Made by a program: the position numbers and the translations under genes. This document shows, piece after piece, positions 17,595 to 26,702 of a stretch of 64,000 bases of DNA. Positions within the stretch are counted from its first letter, which is position 1, and each line of letters begins with the position of its first letter. Below the pieces are notes generated by a model that was given only the letters and a program-made list of their open reading frames with translations, was not told where the DNA came from and searched no databases. Source of the stretch: UBA7672 sp047601145 (GTDB lineage Bacteria; Pseudomonadota; Alphaproteobacteria; Caulobacterales; Hyphomonadaceae); the NCBI GenBank assembly GCA_047601145.1, contig JASGJW010000001.1:1736001-1800000 (forward strand). The letters are read 5' to 3'.

Positions 17595-17626
17595 GGCCGG
17601 CCGGCAGGAATGCCGCGCCGGCCTTT
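17595..17626 (+). terminator. Terminator of hflKC
   Basis: GGCCGGC (17595-17601) pairs with GCCGGCC (17617-17623), with extra GC pairing inside the loop; TTT follows. It lies 25 bases past the hflC stop. Confidence 0.7.
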
Positions 17627-17699
17627 CTGTGTCCGTCAAGCCGTTGCCGGAGCGGTATCCCGTCATTAGCTTCCAAGGGCTAGCGCGAGGATACCGGCT

Positions 17700-18677
17700 A
17701 TGCCTGCAGTGCCTCCCGTCTTCACGGAAGCCGAGCTCAATCAGGCGCGTCGGCTGAACCGGCAGCTGCGCTGGGCCCCGCGTTTCCGTGCGCCGACGCC
17801 GCTCGGGCGCTTCGTGATCCAGTCGATGCTGAGCGCGACGCAGAACCTGCCAACCCATGCCGTGCGTGGCGTGCGCACCAGCACGATGCGGATCGAGTGG
17901 AAGGGGCATTCCGTCCCGCTGCGAATCCTGCGGCCAGCTGGAGCCCCGAAGGGTGTCTACATCGACTATCACGGTGGCGGGTGGGCCATCGGCAATGCGG
18001 CGATGGATGACCGCGTAAATGTTCTCATCGCGCGCGATTGCGAACTCGTGGTGGTAAGCGTCGATTACACCACGCTGCCGGACATCACCCTGCCGGGCAT
18101 GATCGAGCAATGCCATGCGGCCGCCGACTGGGTGTTCGAGCACAGCGAGGCGGTATTTGGCGCTCGCGAACTCTTCATCGGCGGCGAGTCCGCCGGCTCT
18201 CATCTCGCGGCCTGCGCACTCCAGCGGCTGCGGGATGATCGCTCGGATTTTGGCCGGATGCGCGGCGCTGTTCTGTTTTACGGACCTTACGACCTTTCCG
18301 CGACGCAGAGCGTGCGCAACGCTCCGCGTGATACGATCGTGCTTGATGGCCCGGCGATGACGCCAGGGATCGCCAGGCTGTTGCCCGGCAGGAGCGAGGA
18401 AGAGCGCCGCGCGCCTGACGTCTCGCCGCTCTATGCGAAGATGGATGGCCTGCCGCCGGCGCTGCTTCTTTGCGGCACGATCGATCCGCTGATCGATGAC
18501 AGCCGGTTGATGGCCGAACGCTGGCGCAACGCGCAGCTCATTGTCGTTCCAGAAGCGCCGCACGCGTTCAACCGCTTCGCAACATCGATCGCGCGCAGGA
18601 CGAACGCGTTCGTGCGCAGCTGGATCAATGATCGCCTCGCCGCAAGCGCAGGGTCTGCGCGGGCGGCGGCCGAATAA
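17700..18677 (+). CDS. Alpha/beta hydrolase (hormone-sensitive-lipase-type esterase)
   Basis: A 325-residue enzyme of the HSL/lipase-esterase family. It shows the oxyanion-hole motif YHGGGW (about residue 84), the nucleophile elbow GESAG (about 163), the acid in LLLCGTIDPLIDD and the histidine in PEAPHAFNRF. It should hydrolyse short-chain esters; the natural substrate is unknown. No signal peptide, so cytosolic. ATG 17700 has GAGGA upstream. Stands alone. Confidence 0.88.
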   Translation: MPAVPPVFTEAELNQARRLNRQLRWAPRFRAPTPLGRFVIQSMLSATQNLPTHAVRGVRTSTMRIEWKGHSVPLRILRPAGAPKGVYIDYHGGGWAIGNAAMDDRVNVLIARDCELVVVSVDYTTLPDITLPGMIEQCHAAADWVFEHSEAVFGARELFIGGESAGSHLAACALQRLRDDRSDFGRMRGAVLFYGPYDLSATQSVRNAPRDTIVLDGPAMTPGIARLLPGRSEEERRAPDVSPLYAKMDGLPPALLLCGTIDPLIDDSRLMAERWRNAQLIVVPEAPHAFNRFATSIARRTNAFVRSWINDRLAASAGSARAAAE

Positions 18678-18701
18678 CGCCTGTCCGAAAGGGGGACGTA
18701 G

Positions 18702-19013
18702 ATGAAACTGCCCGGAACGAAACTGCCCAGAACAAAACTGCGTGTCAGCCCGCGTTGGCTCATTCTAGGAGCATTTACACTGGTACTGGTCGCGGCCTGC
18801 GCGACGCGGCCGATGGGGCCGCCAAGCTCGCCGGCCTTCTTCAACGGCATCATTGATGGCCTACTGGCGCCGATCTCGTTCGTGATCAGCCTCTTCTCTG
18901 ACACGGTGCGGATGTATGCCTTCCCGAATATCGGGCGCTGGTATGATTTCGGCTTCCTGTTCGGCATCAGCGCGTGGGGCGGCGGTTCGGTCGTGGCGGT
19001 GAGGCGCTACTAG
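18702..19013 (+). CDS. Small membrane protein of unknown function
   Basis: A 103-residue protein with two hydrophobic segments (residues ~19-33 and ~48-65). The first ends in VAAC, so lipid attachment is also possible. The C-terminal pattern FPNIGRWYDFGFLFGI followed by a glycine cluster recurs in many small bacterial membrane proteins of unknown role. The first codons contain a direct repeat that encodes KLPGTKLPRTKL. A GGGGGACG site precedes the ATG. Its stop codon overlaps the stop of the convergent lipoprotein gene through a shared CTAG. Confidence 0.65.
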   Translation: MKLPGTKLPRTKLRVSPRWLILGAFTLVLVAACATRPMGPPSSPAFFNGIIDGLLAPISFVISLFSDTVRMYAFPNIGRWYDFGFLFGISAWGGGSVVAVRRY

Positions 19014-19447
19014 CGCTTCGGCTGCGTCTCGGGCAGGGCGAGATACTCCCGTTCGCTTAGCGTCGGGAACTCCGCGATCAGCCACTTGCCATCCTCGCTC
19101 TGGCTGAGCTTGACCGTGTAGACGTCGCCATTGACCGTGTCGCCGACCTTGAACATGGCGTCCCCGCCATCGAAGCGCGGGCCGTCGATCTTGCCACCGT
19201 CCCGCGCGAGCAGGTCCGTCATCTGGGGCTGGAAGATGCCGTTATAGGCTTCGCTGCCAGGGCCGCCTGTGAGCGCTTCCTTCACGGCGTCAAGATTCAC
19301 CTGATCGACCAACGGCAGCATGTGCGACAGGTCGCGGGCGTTGTACGCGTTGACGAACCGCCGGGTGACGGCTGCGGGATCCTTCATATCCACCGGCGCC
19401 TCGCCGCAGGCGGCGAGCATCAGGACGGGGAACAGGAAGGCCCGCAT
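19010..19447 (-). CDS. Small lipoprotein, possibly a DUF4878/NTF2-like fold
   Basis: A 145-residue lipoprotein (MRAFLFPVLMLAACGEAP, lipobox LAAC). The mature part (AAVTRRFVNAYNARDLSHMLPL, later GDVYTVKLSQSEDGKWLIAEF) resembles the NTF2-like or DUF4878 scaffold of small envelope proteins. ATG 19447 shares one base with the TGA stop of ald (TGATG), so translation is probably coupled to alanine dehydrogenase. The stop at 19010 overlaps the stop of the convergent 18702 gene. Confidence 0.7.
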   Translation of the reverse strand: MRAFLFPVLMLAACGEAPVDMKDPAAVTRRFVNAYNARDLSHMLPLVDQVNLDAVKEALTGGPGSEAYNGIFQPQMTDLLARDGGKIDGPRFDGGDAMFKVGDTVNGDVYTVKLSQSEDGKWLIAEFPTLSEREYLALPETQPKR

Positions 19448-20562
19448 CAGGCCTTGAGCCAGGCGGGCTTGGCGAAGGGCAGGTCGAGATCGTGCGCCAC
19501 GGCTTCGTGCGTGATCTTGCCATCGGCCACGTTGAGGCCGTTGGCGAGATGCTTGTCGGCCTGCAGTGCCGCTTTCGCACCCTTGTTCGCGATGTCGAGC
19601 GCGAATGGCAGCGTCACGTTGTTGAGCGCGTAGGTGGAGGTGCGCGGCACCGCGCCGGGCATGTTGGCGACGCAATAGTGCAATATGCCGTCGACTTCGT
19701 AGATCGGGTCGTCGTGCGTCGTGGGGCGCGAGGTCTCGAAACAGCCGCCCTGGTCGATGGAAATGTCCACCAGCACGGCGCCCGGTTTCATCTTCTTGAG
19801 ATGCTCGCGCGTCACCAGCTTCGGCGCAGCAGCGCCCGGGATCAGCACAGCGCCGATGACGAGATCGGCTTCGAGCACTGCGCGATCGATGGCGGCCTGC
19901 GTCGCATAGACCGTGTCCACCGCGCCGGCGAACTGGACGTCGAGTTCTTCAAGCCGCGGCATCGAGCGGTCGAATACCGTGACGTTGGCGCGCGCGCCGA
20001 TCGCCATCTCGGCCGCGTGGACGCCAGAGACGCCGCCGCCGAGGATCACGACATTGGCCGGGGGCACGCCGGGCACGCCGCCGAGCAGCAGGCCGCGCCC
20101 ACGCTTTGTCTTCATCAGCGCGTAGGCGCCGACATTGATCGACATGCGGCCGGCAACCTGGCTCATCGGCTGCAGCAGGGGCAGGCGGCCGGCGGCGTTG
20201 GTGACGGTCTCGTAGGCGATACAGATCGCGCCGGACTTCATCAGCGCTTCCGCTTGAGGCTTATCGGCGGCGAGGTGAAGGTAGGTGAACAGCGTGTGGT
20301 GCGGCTTCAGCATCGCGCATTCGACGGGCTGCGGCTCTTTCACCTTCACGATCATCTCGGCGGTCTCGAAGACCGAAGCGGCCGTCGGGAGGATCTTCGC
20401 ACCGACCTTCTGGTAGTCAGCGTCGGAAGCGGCGAGGCCCATGCCGGCATTCGTCTCGACGACGACCTCGTGGCCTGCGCGGACAAGCTCGCCAACGCTC
20501 TCGGGCGTGAGACCTACGCGATATTCCTGCGTCTTGATCTCCTTGGGAACGCCGATCTTCAT
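19447..20562 (-). CDS. ald: Alanine dehydrogenase
   Basis: A 371-residue NAD-dependent enzyme that interconverts L-alanine with pyruvate and ammonium. It shows the family start MKIGVPKEIKTQEYRVGLTP, the substrate lysine region IVKVKEPQPVE, the catalytic HTLFTYLHLAAD histidine and the Rossmann fingerprint GGGVSGVHAAEMAIG. ATG 20562 with AGGAGA upstream is clearly right; the longer frame to 20772 has no homology. The lipoprotein gene at 19447 is translationally coupled to its stop. Confidence 0.95.
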   Translation of the reverse strand: MKIGVPKEIKTQEYRVGLTPESVGELVRAGHEVVVETNAGMGLAASDADYQKVGAKILPTAASVFETAEMIVKVKEPQPVECAMLKPHHTLFTYLHLAADKPQAEALMKSGAICIAYETVTNAAGRLPLLQPMSQVAGRMSINVGAYALMKTKRGRGLLLGGVPGVPPANVVILGGGVSGVHAAEMAIGARANVTVFDRSMPRLEELDVQFAGAVDTVYATQAAIDRAVLEADLVIGAVLIPGAAAPKLVTREHLKKMKPGAVLVDISIDQGGCFETSRPTTHDDPIYEVDGILHYCVANMPGAVPRTSTYALNNVTLPFALDIANKGAKAALQADKHLANGLNVADGKITHEAVAHDLDLPFAKPAWLKA

Positions 20563-20683
20563 GCCTGTCTCCTGCCCATTTTGCAGAGGCTTATGCCAGA
20601 ATTCAGCACTTTCACGCCAGAGCGTTGCGTGGAGAGTTGTGCCTATTTCGCAAAGACAGATAGGTCTTTGGAGGCAAAAAGCA

Positions 20684-21628
20684 TCAACGGGCCTGCGGTA
20701 GCGAGCCGAGAAACACGCGCAGGTCGCGGACGGTTTCCTCCGGCAGCTGCTCCATCGGCAGGTGGCCGCCATCAGGATAGGTAACCAGCTTCGCGCCCGG
20801 GATTGCTGCGGCGATGGCGCGGGCGTCGTCCACCGGAATCAGCGCATCCTTCTCGCCGGCCATCACCAGTGTGGGTGTGGTGATGCGGTTGAAGTCCAAC
20901 GGCGTCCACGGGCGTGAAGGTTGCGGCTGCTGCGTCAGCAGGATGTCGCGATGGCCGACGGCCATTGCGAAGTTGGCATAGCGGTCTTCCACGTCCTTCG
21001 TGACCAGCGTTTCGTCATGATAGGCGGATTTCAGTCCGCCCGTGATGACGAGGCGTGGATCGACCAGCTTCATGAACCAGTGGCCGACAGGATTGTCGAA
21101 CAGGCCGACGAAGCCGGGAGGTCCGCCGCGCTTGCCGTCTGCGCCAGGCCAGCCTGCGGCATCGACGAGCACGAGACCATCGAGCCTTTCAGGATGCGCC
21201 ATGGCGTAGGCGAGCGAGACCGCGCCGCCCATCGAGTTCCCGGTCAGCACGAAGCGCTTTGCGCCGATTTCGTCCGCGAGCGCTTCGACCAGCGCTGCAT
21301 TGCGGTCGAGCGACGCGCGATAGCCGGGCGGGGCTTCCGTGAGGCCGTGACCGGGCAGGTCGATAGCGACGAGGCGAAAGTCGGTTGACAGGCGCTGTAC
21401 CCACGGACGCCAGGCCTGCACGGAGGCGGCGAGGCCGTGCACAAGGATCAGGGTACGGCCGTTGACGTTGCCCTCGTCAGTGTAATGCACGCGCAGGCCG
21501 GGCTCCGGCTCGAAGGTGTGGGACGAGGGCAGGCCGTAACGCGCGCGGAGGTCTGAATACGGAATCTCGCGGGTCGCGCAGCCGGCCAGCGCGAGCAGCG
21601 TCACCACGATGATCCAGAATTTCGGCAT
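20684..21628 (-). CDS. Alpha/beta hydrolase lipoprotein
   Basis: A 314-residue exported hydrolase. It has a lipoprotein signal (MPKFWIIVVTLLALAGC), then the alpha/beta fold with an oxyanion HG (LILVHGLAASVQAW), the nucleophile elbow GNSMGG, an aspartate in MAGEKDALIPVDD and a catalytic histidine in YPDGGHLPMEQ. The family covers esterases, epoxide hydrolases and dehalogenases; the substrate is unknown. ATG 21628 is chosen over a TTG at 21670 because it begins the signal sequence. Confidence 0.85.
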   Translation of the reverse strand: MPKFWIIVVTLLALAGCATREIPYSDLRARYGLPSSHTFEPEPGLRVHYTDEGNVNGRTLILVHGLAASVQAWRPWVQRLSTDFRLVAIDLPGHGLTEAPPGYRASLDRNAALVEALADEIGAKRFVLTGNSMGGAVSLAYAMAHPERLDGLVLVDAAGWPGADGKRGGPPGFVGLFDNPVGHWFMKLVDPRLVITGGLKSAYHDETLVTKDVEDRYANFAMAVGHRDILLTQQPQPSRPWTPLDFNRITTPTLVMAGEKDALIPVDDARAIAAAIPGAKLVTYPDGGHLPMEQLPEETVRDLRVFLGSLPQAR

Positions 21629-21781
21629 GCTACCAACCGGTCCGTTTGCACACGCGTTTTTACGCGCCAATTCAGCGCACGGATCAGTGCATCCGGCGCG
21701 GACTGCGGCAACCCGGCGCAGAGCCGGCGCTGCGCCATGCGCTACGTTTCACATGGTTGGCTTGCCTTGGGGGACAGCCGG

Positions 21782-22360
21782 ATGATGTCGAGCCACGTTG
21801 CGCCCTTGCGCGCTGTTCTTGCGGAACGGCCCGTCGTGCTGGGTCTTGCGGTCGTGCTGGCGGGCAGCTGGCTGATCGCGGCCTCATCCTGGATTTCTGC
21901 GCCGATGTATCCCGTGCCGATGACGATGCAGACCTTCGCGATCCTGATGATCGCCGGGTTGGCGGGCGCGCGGCTGTCGCTGGCGATCATCATCACCTGG
22001 CTGGCGCAAGCGGCGGTGGGTCTTCCCTTCCTTGCAGAGGGCGCGGGCGGGCTCGCGCCATTCGAGGGACCCACGGCAGGATATCTTGCTGGCTTCGTGA
22101 TGGCAGCATTTGCATGCGGATGGTTGACGGAGCAGCCACGCCTTCGCGGCTGGCTCGCGATGACCGCTGTGTTCCTTGTCGGCCATGCATTGATCCTCAG
22201 CGCCGGATGGGCGCGCCTTGCTGGGATGATTGGACCAGCGGATGCGTGGGACAGCGGCGTTGCGCCCTTCCTGCCGGGCAGCGTGCTGAAGTCGGTGATG
22301 GCGGTCGTGGTGGTGAAGCTGGCGGAGCCGTGGGTGCGGCGCGCGGCGAAAGCTGTCTAG
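21782..22360 (+). CDS. bioY: BioY biotin-transporter substrate-binding subunit
   Basis: A 192-residue integral membrane protein with five or six predicted membrane segments. The family motif is visible at the first long loop (PMYPVPMTMQTFAILMIAGLAGAR). BioY captures biotin and works alone or with an ECF energising module; no such module is nearby. ATG 21782 or the adjacent ATG 21785 follow GGGGGAC. The longer frame from 21737 lacks support. Its stop and the convergent antiporter stop share CTAG. Confidence 0.88.
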   Translation: MMSSHVAPLRAVLAERPVVLGLAVVLAGSWLIAASSWISAPMYPVPMTMQTFAILMIAGLAGARLSLAIIITWLAQAAVGLPFLAEGAGGLAPFEGPTAGYLAGFVMAAFACGWLTEQPRLRGWLAMTAVFLVGHALILSAGWARLAGMIGPADAWDSGVAPFLPGSVLKSVMAVVVVKLAEPWVRRAAKAV

Positions 22361-24060
22361 GCTGCTTCCGGTTCCGGCGCTTCTTCATCTTGCCGGCCGA
22401 TCAGCCCGCGGCGTTCGATCTCGCCGGCGATCCAGGCAGCGATGGCCTTCTGCTCGAGGCCCAGTTCGGTCAGCAGGTCTGTGACCAGTTCGACGCCGCG
22501 TGGTTCTGCATGAGCAAGATGGGCGCGGAAACCCATGCCGGCCTGACGCACGCGCTCCGATCCGGTCGTCACGGCGACGAAGCGTGGCGGCGGCCTGGCA
22601 CCGGGCGTCAGCGTCACCTGGGGGATGGCAAGACCTGAAGCGCCAAGCACGATGGCGCTCGCGCGGGCGGCGCCGACCGTCTCCATCAGGCGTGCGTCTT
22701 TCGCGTCGCCGAAGACGATGGTGTAGCCATCAGAAGCCGCCATCACGAAGCGCTCCGGATCTGATTCCACGGCGACATAGGGAATGTGGTTGTCGCGCAG
22801 GGCGTCCGCCACGAGGCGTGCTTCAGGCGTCATGCCGAAGACGAGAACGGGGTTTTCCTCCGCAGCATCCGCGGCGTTGGAGGCGACGGACTTCGAGCGT
22901 TCGGCGATCTGCTTGGCGATGTGAAGGCCGAGCGCCGTCCAGATCGGCGCGGCGATGAGCGTCAGGGAGACGGCGGCCGTGATCACGCTCGACCAGTTTC
23001 CCGGCATCGCAATCGAGATCGATGCGATGCCGACCACGACCAGCGTGAATTCCGATCCCTGGCTCAGGAGGAAGCCGAGCTGCGTCGCACCGGGGACGCC
23101 CCAGCCGTTCAGACGGGCCGCGGCGAACACCACGACGGTCTTGACGATCATGATCACGAGTGCCGTCGCCAGCACCGCCGGCCAGATATAGCCCATCGCT
23201 GGCACGTTCACGCCCATGCCGACGCTCATGAAGAACAGGCCGAGCAGCAGGCCGCCGAACGGCTTGATCTCGTTCTGCACCACATGGCGGTAGGGCGTGT
23301 CCGACACGGCCATGCCGGCGAGGAAGGCGCCCAGCGTCAGCGAGAGTTCGGCGCGGGCGGTGGCGGCGCTGGCGGCAAGGACAATGAACAGAGCAACGAC
23401 AGTGAAGGTCTCGCGGTTGTCGGTGGCGGCGAGTGACTTGAACAGCGGGCGGACAACGAAGCGGCCGGCGATGATCGCGAGTGCAAGCGCGAGCACGGCC
23501 TTGCCGAGCACAATGAGCGCCTCCATGCCCAGCATGTTGGGGTCCCCGCCTAGCGATGCGGCGAAGGTGAGGATGAAAATGGCGACGATGTCCTGCGCGA
23601 CCAGCACCGCGGTGGCCGAACGGCCCATCGGGCAACCGGGTTGGTTGCGGTCATCGAGAATGCGGGCGACGACGGCGGTGGATGATAGCGCGAGCGAGAT
23701 GCCGACGAGCGCTGCGACCGGCCAGGCGAAGCCCAGCAGGTAGCCGATCCCCGCGAAGACGCCGCCGCACAGGATGATTTGTAGCGGCGCGAGTCCGATC
23801 ATGTCGTCGCGCCTTGTACGGATCTCGCGCAACGAGAAGTGCAGCCCGATGTCGAACATCAGGAACACGACGCCGAGGTCGGCGAGGAAGTGGGACGTCT
23901 CGTTGTTCTGGACGAGGCCGAAGCCGGAAGGCCCGATCACCACGCCGGCCACGAGATAACCCACGATCGGGCTGAGACGCACGGCGCGCGAGGCGAGGGC
24001 GGCGGCAAGGCCTGCACCCAGATAGATGATGGCCGGCTGGAGGGTTTCGACTGCGGTCAT
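22357..24060 (-). CDS. Kef-type (CPA2) monovalent cation:proton antiporter
   Basis: A 567-residue inner-membrane protein. The first ~380 residues hold about 12 helices of a Na/H or K/H exchanger (SPIVGYLVAGVVIGPSGFGL, SLALSSTAVVARIL). The C-terminus has a TrkA-N-like nucleotide-sensing domain (NPVLVFGMTPEARLVADALRDNHIPYV) whose glycine-rich loop is poorly conserved. KefB/C-like proteins export potassium in response to electrophiles or pH. ATG 24060 follows GGGAGG. It is convergent with bioY, overlapping by 4 bases. Confidence 0.88.
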   Translation of the reverse strand: MTAVETLQPAIIYLGAGLAAALASRAVRLSPIVGYLVAGVVIGPSGFGLVQNNETSHFLADLGVVFLMFDIGLHFSLREIRTRRDDMIGLAPLQIILCGGVFAGIGYLLGFAWPVAALVGISLALSSTAVVARILDDRNQPGCPMGRSATAVLVAQDIVAIFILTFAASLGGDPNMLGMEALIVLGKAVLALALAIIAGRFVVRPLFKSLAATDNRETFTVVALFIVLAASAATARAELSLTLGAFLAGMAVSDTPYRHVVQNEIKPFGGLLLGLFFMSVGMGVNVPAMGYIWPAVLATALVIMIVKTVVVFAAARLNGWGVPGATQLGFLLSQGSEFTLVVVGIASISIAMPGNWSSVITAAVSLTLIAAPIWTALGLHIAKQIAERSKSVASNAADAAEENPVLVFGMTPEARLVADALRDNHIPYVAVESDPERFVMAASDGYTIVFGDAKDARLMETVGAARASAIVLGASGLAIPQVTLTPGARPPPRFVAVTTGSERVRQAGMGFRAHLAHAEPRGVELVTDLLTELGLEQKAIAAWIAGEIERRGLIGRQDEEAPEPEAA

Positions 24061-24141
24061 GTCGGCCTCCCTTGCCTGAGCCATCTTCCGGTTCGCTGAT
24101 CCTCCTTAACGGACGCCTTCGCAGACGCCTGAAAACGGAAA

Positions 24142-24169
24142 GAACCGCCGCGGAAGCCCGCGGCGGTTC
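24142..24169 (-). terminator. Terminator of the porin gene
   Basis: A 12-bp perfect stem (24142-24153 with 24158-24169) around a 4-base loop. Read on the minus strand it follows the 24241 gene and is followed by T-rich sequence (TTTCCGTTTT). Confidence 0.85.
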
Positions 24170-24240
24170 ACTGTTTCCGACGGCGTGGCCGTCAGGCAAC
24201 CGTTATTTCAGCCCGTAAGGGCCGAAACGGCGCTGCCAAC

Positions 24241-24942
24241 CTACATGGACTTCTTGATCGAGAAGATCACGCGGTCGTCGTAGATCGAGACGTTGTCCAC
24301 GTCGGTGCCGACATAGCGCAGGTCAAAGCCGAGGCCGCCCGCGGTGTAGGTGCCGCCAATGTTGTAGGTGGTGTACTCGTCTTCGCCGGCGAAGAAGCCG
24401 TTGAGATCGACGCTCTGGCGGCCGACCGCGCCCGAGAACGAGAGTTCGGGGCTGACCGTGTAGGCGCCGTTCACTTCGTAGTAGAGGCCGTCGCCCGAGT
24501 CGCCGGTGAATTCCGGCGAGTAATAGACGGCTGCCCCGAGGGTGAACTCTTTCGAGAGGGCCACGGACGGCTTGATGTAGCCTTCCCAGTAATCGAGTTC
24601 GGCCGCGTCATCCGAAGCGCCCGGATAGAGATAGCCGATCACGCCGACATCGACGTTGACGCCGCCGACAGCGAATTTGTAGCCGCCGTAGACGTCGAGC
24701 TCCATGTTGGCGCCGCCGGTGCCGAAATTGATGTTGGAGGCCCAGGTGCCGGCGTAGAAGCCCGACGAACCGAAGGTAGCGTCGAAGCCGCCTTGGATGG
24801 CGGGGCTCTCATCCGTCTGCGACACGCCACGGAAGGCGTAGTCCGTGGCCAGAGCGACGTTGCCTGAGATGGTCACGTCCTGAGCGAAGGCGGGGGCGGC
24901 CGTCGCAGCGGCGATAGCACCAAAAATCAGAAGGTTGCGCAT
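24241..24942 (-). CDS. TorF-family putative porin
   Basis: A 233-residue outer-membrane beta-barrel protein with a signal peptide (MRNLLIFGAIAAATAAPAFA). The mature start (DVTISGNVALATDYAFRGVSQTDESPAIQGGFD) is the signature of the TorF/gcw_chp porin family. It has many short amphipathic strands and few charged stretches. ATG 24942 lies after AAAGGGAC; the open frame extends to 25170 without coding character. Transported compounds are unknown. Confidence 0.85.
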   Translation of the reverse strand: MRNLLIFGAIAAATAAPAFAQDVTISGNVALATDYAFRGVSQTDESPAIQGGFDATFGSSGFYAGTWASNINFGTGGANMELDVYGGYKFAVGGVNVDVGVIGYLYPGASDDAAELDYWEGYIKPSVALSKEFTLGAAVYYSPEFTGDSGDGLYYEVNGAYTVSPELSFSGAVGRQSVDLNGFFAGEDEYTTYNIGGTYTAGGLGFDLRYVGTDVDNVSIYDDRVIFSIKKSM

Positions 24943-25281
24943 TCTAAGTCCCTTTCCCCGTTGTTGAACCGACCCGCTGGACGCGGCTTCAAGAACGGAC
25001 ACGCTGGGGCACGCGACCGTCTCCGGCACAAACCTTGGCGAGGGGATCCGCCACACATGAAGCGCTTCGGCGAAAGCCTGGCACACGTGTTCGCAACCGC
25101 ACAAATTCATGACAGCGTGTAGGGGCTGCGCCTCATCTTTAGGCGCCGAGGGTGTGGCAACTCGCGCCAACAGGGAGCCACAAGGGCCGTCATTACAGGC
25201 ATTTCAGGGAAGAATCCGTCGGCGGCAGGACGATTCGGAAATCGCTGTTGCGGAAAGCCCGGGCTGGCGCCATCTGGCGGC
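24943..25281. other. 339-base divergent intergenic region (porin/queF)
   Basis: No gene is supported. It holds the promoters of the porin (minus) and queF (plus). I looked for a preQ1 riboswitch before queF and did not see its short CCCC-type pseudoknot pattern. Confidence 0.4.
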
Positions 25282-25749
25282 ATGAATTCACCTTCAAATC
25301 CTTCAGGCCTGACACAGCTCGGCGGACAGGCGCCTCAGCCTGCATCACCTGACCAGGCTGTGCTCGAACGCGTGGTAAATCCTCACGCAGGCACGCTCTA
25401 CCTGGCGCGCTTCACCGCGCCGGAATTCACCTCGCTCTGTCCGGTGACCGGCCAGCCCGACTTCGCGCATCTCGTCATCGACTATGCGCCCAAGGAGTGG
25501 ATCGTGGAGAGCAAGAGCCTGAAGCTCTATCTCACTTCCTTCCGCAATCATGGCGCCTTCCACGAGGACTGCACGGTCTCGATCGGCAAGCGGCTGGTCG
25601 ATACGCTGGCGCCCACCTGGCTGCGGATTGCGGGCTACTGGTATCCGCGCGGCGGCATGCCGATCGACGTCTTCTGGCAGACCGGCAAGGCGCCGGACGG
25701 GCTGTGGGTACCCGACACGGGCGTTGCGCCCTACCGGGGCAGGGGCTGA
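25282..25749 (+). CDS. queF: NADPH-dependent 7-cyano-7-deazaguanine reductase QueF
   Basis: A 155-residue enzyme of the single-domain (YkvM-type) QueF family. It reduces preQ0 to preQ1 in queuosine synthesis. It shows the catalytic cysteine in TSLCPVTGQPDF, the ESKSLKLYL NADPH-binding motif and the FHEDC motif with a conserved Glu-Asp. Length is typical of the short form. The ribosome site is weak (TGGCGGC). No other queuosine genes are nearby. Confidence 0.95.
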   Translation: MNSPSNPSGLTQLGGQAPQPASPDQAVLERVVNPHAGTLYLARFTAPEFTSLCPVTGQPDFAHLVIDYAPKEWIVESKSLKLYLTSFRNHGAFHEDCTVSIGKRLVDTLAPTWLRIAGYWYPRGGMPIDVFWQTGKAPDGLWVPDTGVAPYRGRG

Positions 25750-25776
25750 TACTCTTCAAAAATGTGAGGGCCGACC

Positions 25777-26655
25777 ATGATACGCGGGATCGTTCTTGCC
25801 GCGGTGCTGGCAATCACCGCCGGGCCCGCCTTCGCCCAGCAGCCTCCGGAGCCGGAAGACAGGGTCACGGTTGAGGGCCGCCGCGCCGAAGATGCCGTGC
25901 GCGCTTTCGTGAGCGAAGTCGCTGCCGCGCCAAAGGGCGCCAACCTCGCGCGCTGGGACCGCAAGGTCTGTGTCGGCGTGATGAATCTCAAGACGGAGTA
26001 TGCCCAGAAGCTCGCCGACGAAGTTTCCCTCGCCGCCGTGAAGATAGGCCTCGAGCCCGGCGAGCCCGGCTGCAGGGCGAACGTCCTCATCCTCGCCGAC
26101 AGCGAGGCCGACGCTCTGGCCTCACGACTGGTGAAGGACAGCCTCAAACAGCTGGAGCCGCCCGACAACAGGGATGGAAGCCTGGGCCGCAGCGCTCTTC
26201 GCAAGTTTGAGATCTCAGATGCGCCGGTGCGGTGGTGGCACGTGTCGCAGACGGTGCTCACCGATACGGGCAAGGCCTTCAAGGACGGCAAGCAGGTTAC
26301 GGTCCGCGGCATGGGCCGCCTCAAGAAGAACGTGCGCGAGAACATGGTCCATGTCCTGATCATTCTCGACACGAAGAAGATCGGGGTCGTTTCCTTCCCC
26401 TCGTTGGCCGACTATGTCTCCGTCGTCGCTCTCGCCCAGATCGGCGCTGAAGCCGACATGCATGAGTTTCCCAGCATCCTGAACCTGTTCTCCAGCAAGG
26501 CCGGCGATCGCGCCTCCCGCATGACGCAATGGGATCTCGACTATCTGAAATCGCTCTACGCAGTCGATGGTAACGCTGTATCCGCGACGCTCGAAGCCCG
26601 CCGCATCGAGCAGCAGATGCTGGACCTGCAGACCAAGCGCGAAGGCGAGCAGTAG
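25777..26655 (+). CDS. Secreted conserved hypothetical protein
   Basis: A 292-residue protein with a clean signal peptide (MIRGIVLAAVLAITAGPAFA). The mature part has two conserved cysteines (VCVGVMN and GCRANVLI) that may form a disulfide, and a C-terminal helical segment rich in Gln, Arg and Leu. No family name is recognised. It begins 27 bases after queF, possibly in the same transcript. Probable periplasmic location. Confidence 0.7.
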   Translation: MIRGIVLAAVLAITAGPAFAQQPPEPEDRVTVEGRRAEDAVRAFVSEVAAAPKGANLARWDRKVCVGVMNLKTEYAQKLADEVSLAAVKIGLEPGEPGCRANVLILADSEADALASRLVKDSLKQLEPPDNRDGSLGRSALRKFEISDAPVRWWHVSQTVLTDTGKAFKDGKQVTVRGMGRLKKNVRENMVHVLIILDTKKIGVVSFPSLADYVSVVALAQIGAEADMHEFPSILNLFSSKAGDRASRMTQWDLDYLKSLYAVDGNAVSATLEARRIEQQMLDLQTKREGEQ

Positions 26656-26702
26656 CTTCGCCGGTAGTTGCACGCGCCGTGCGGCTGCTTCATACGACCG
26701 TT

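Noticed and set aside
25180..25281. A preQ1 riboswitch before queF
   Set aside because: The short hairpin and pseudoknot pattern of the preQ1 aptamers is not visible.
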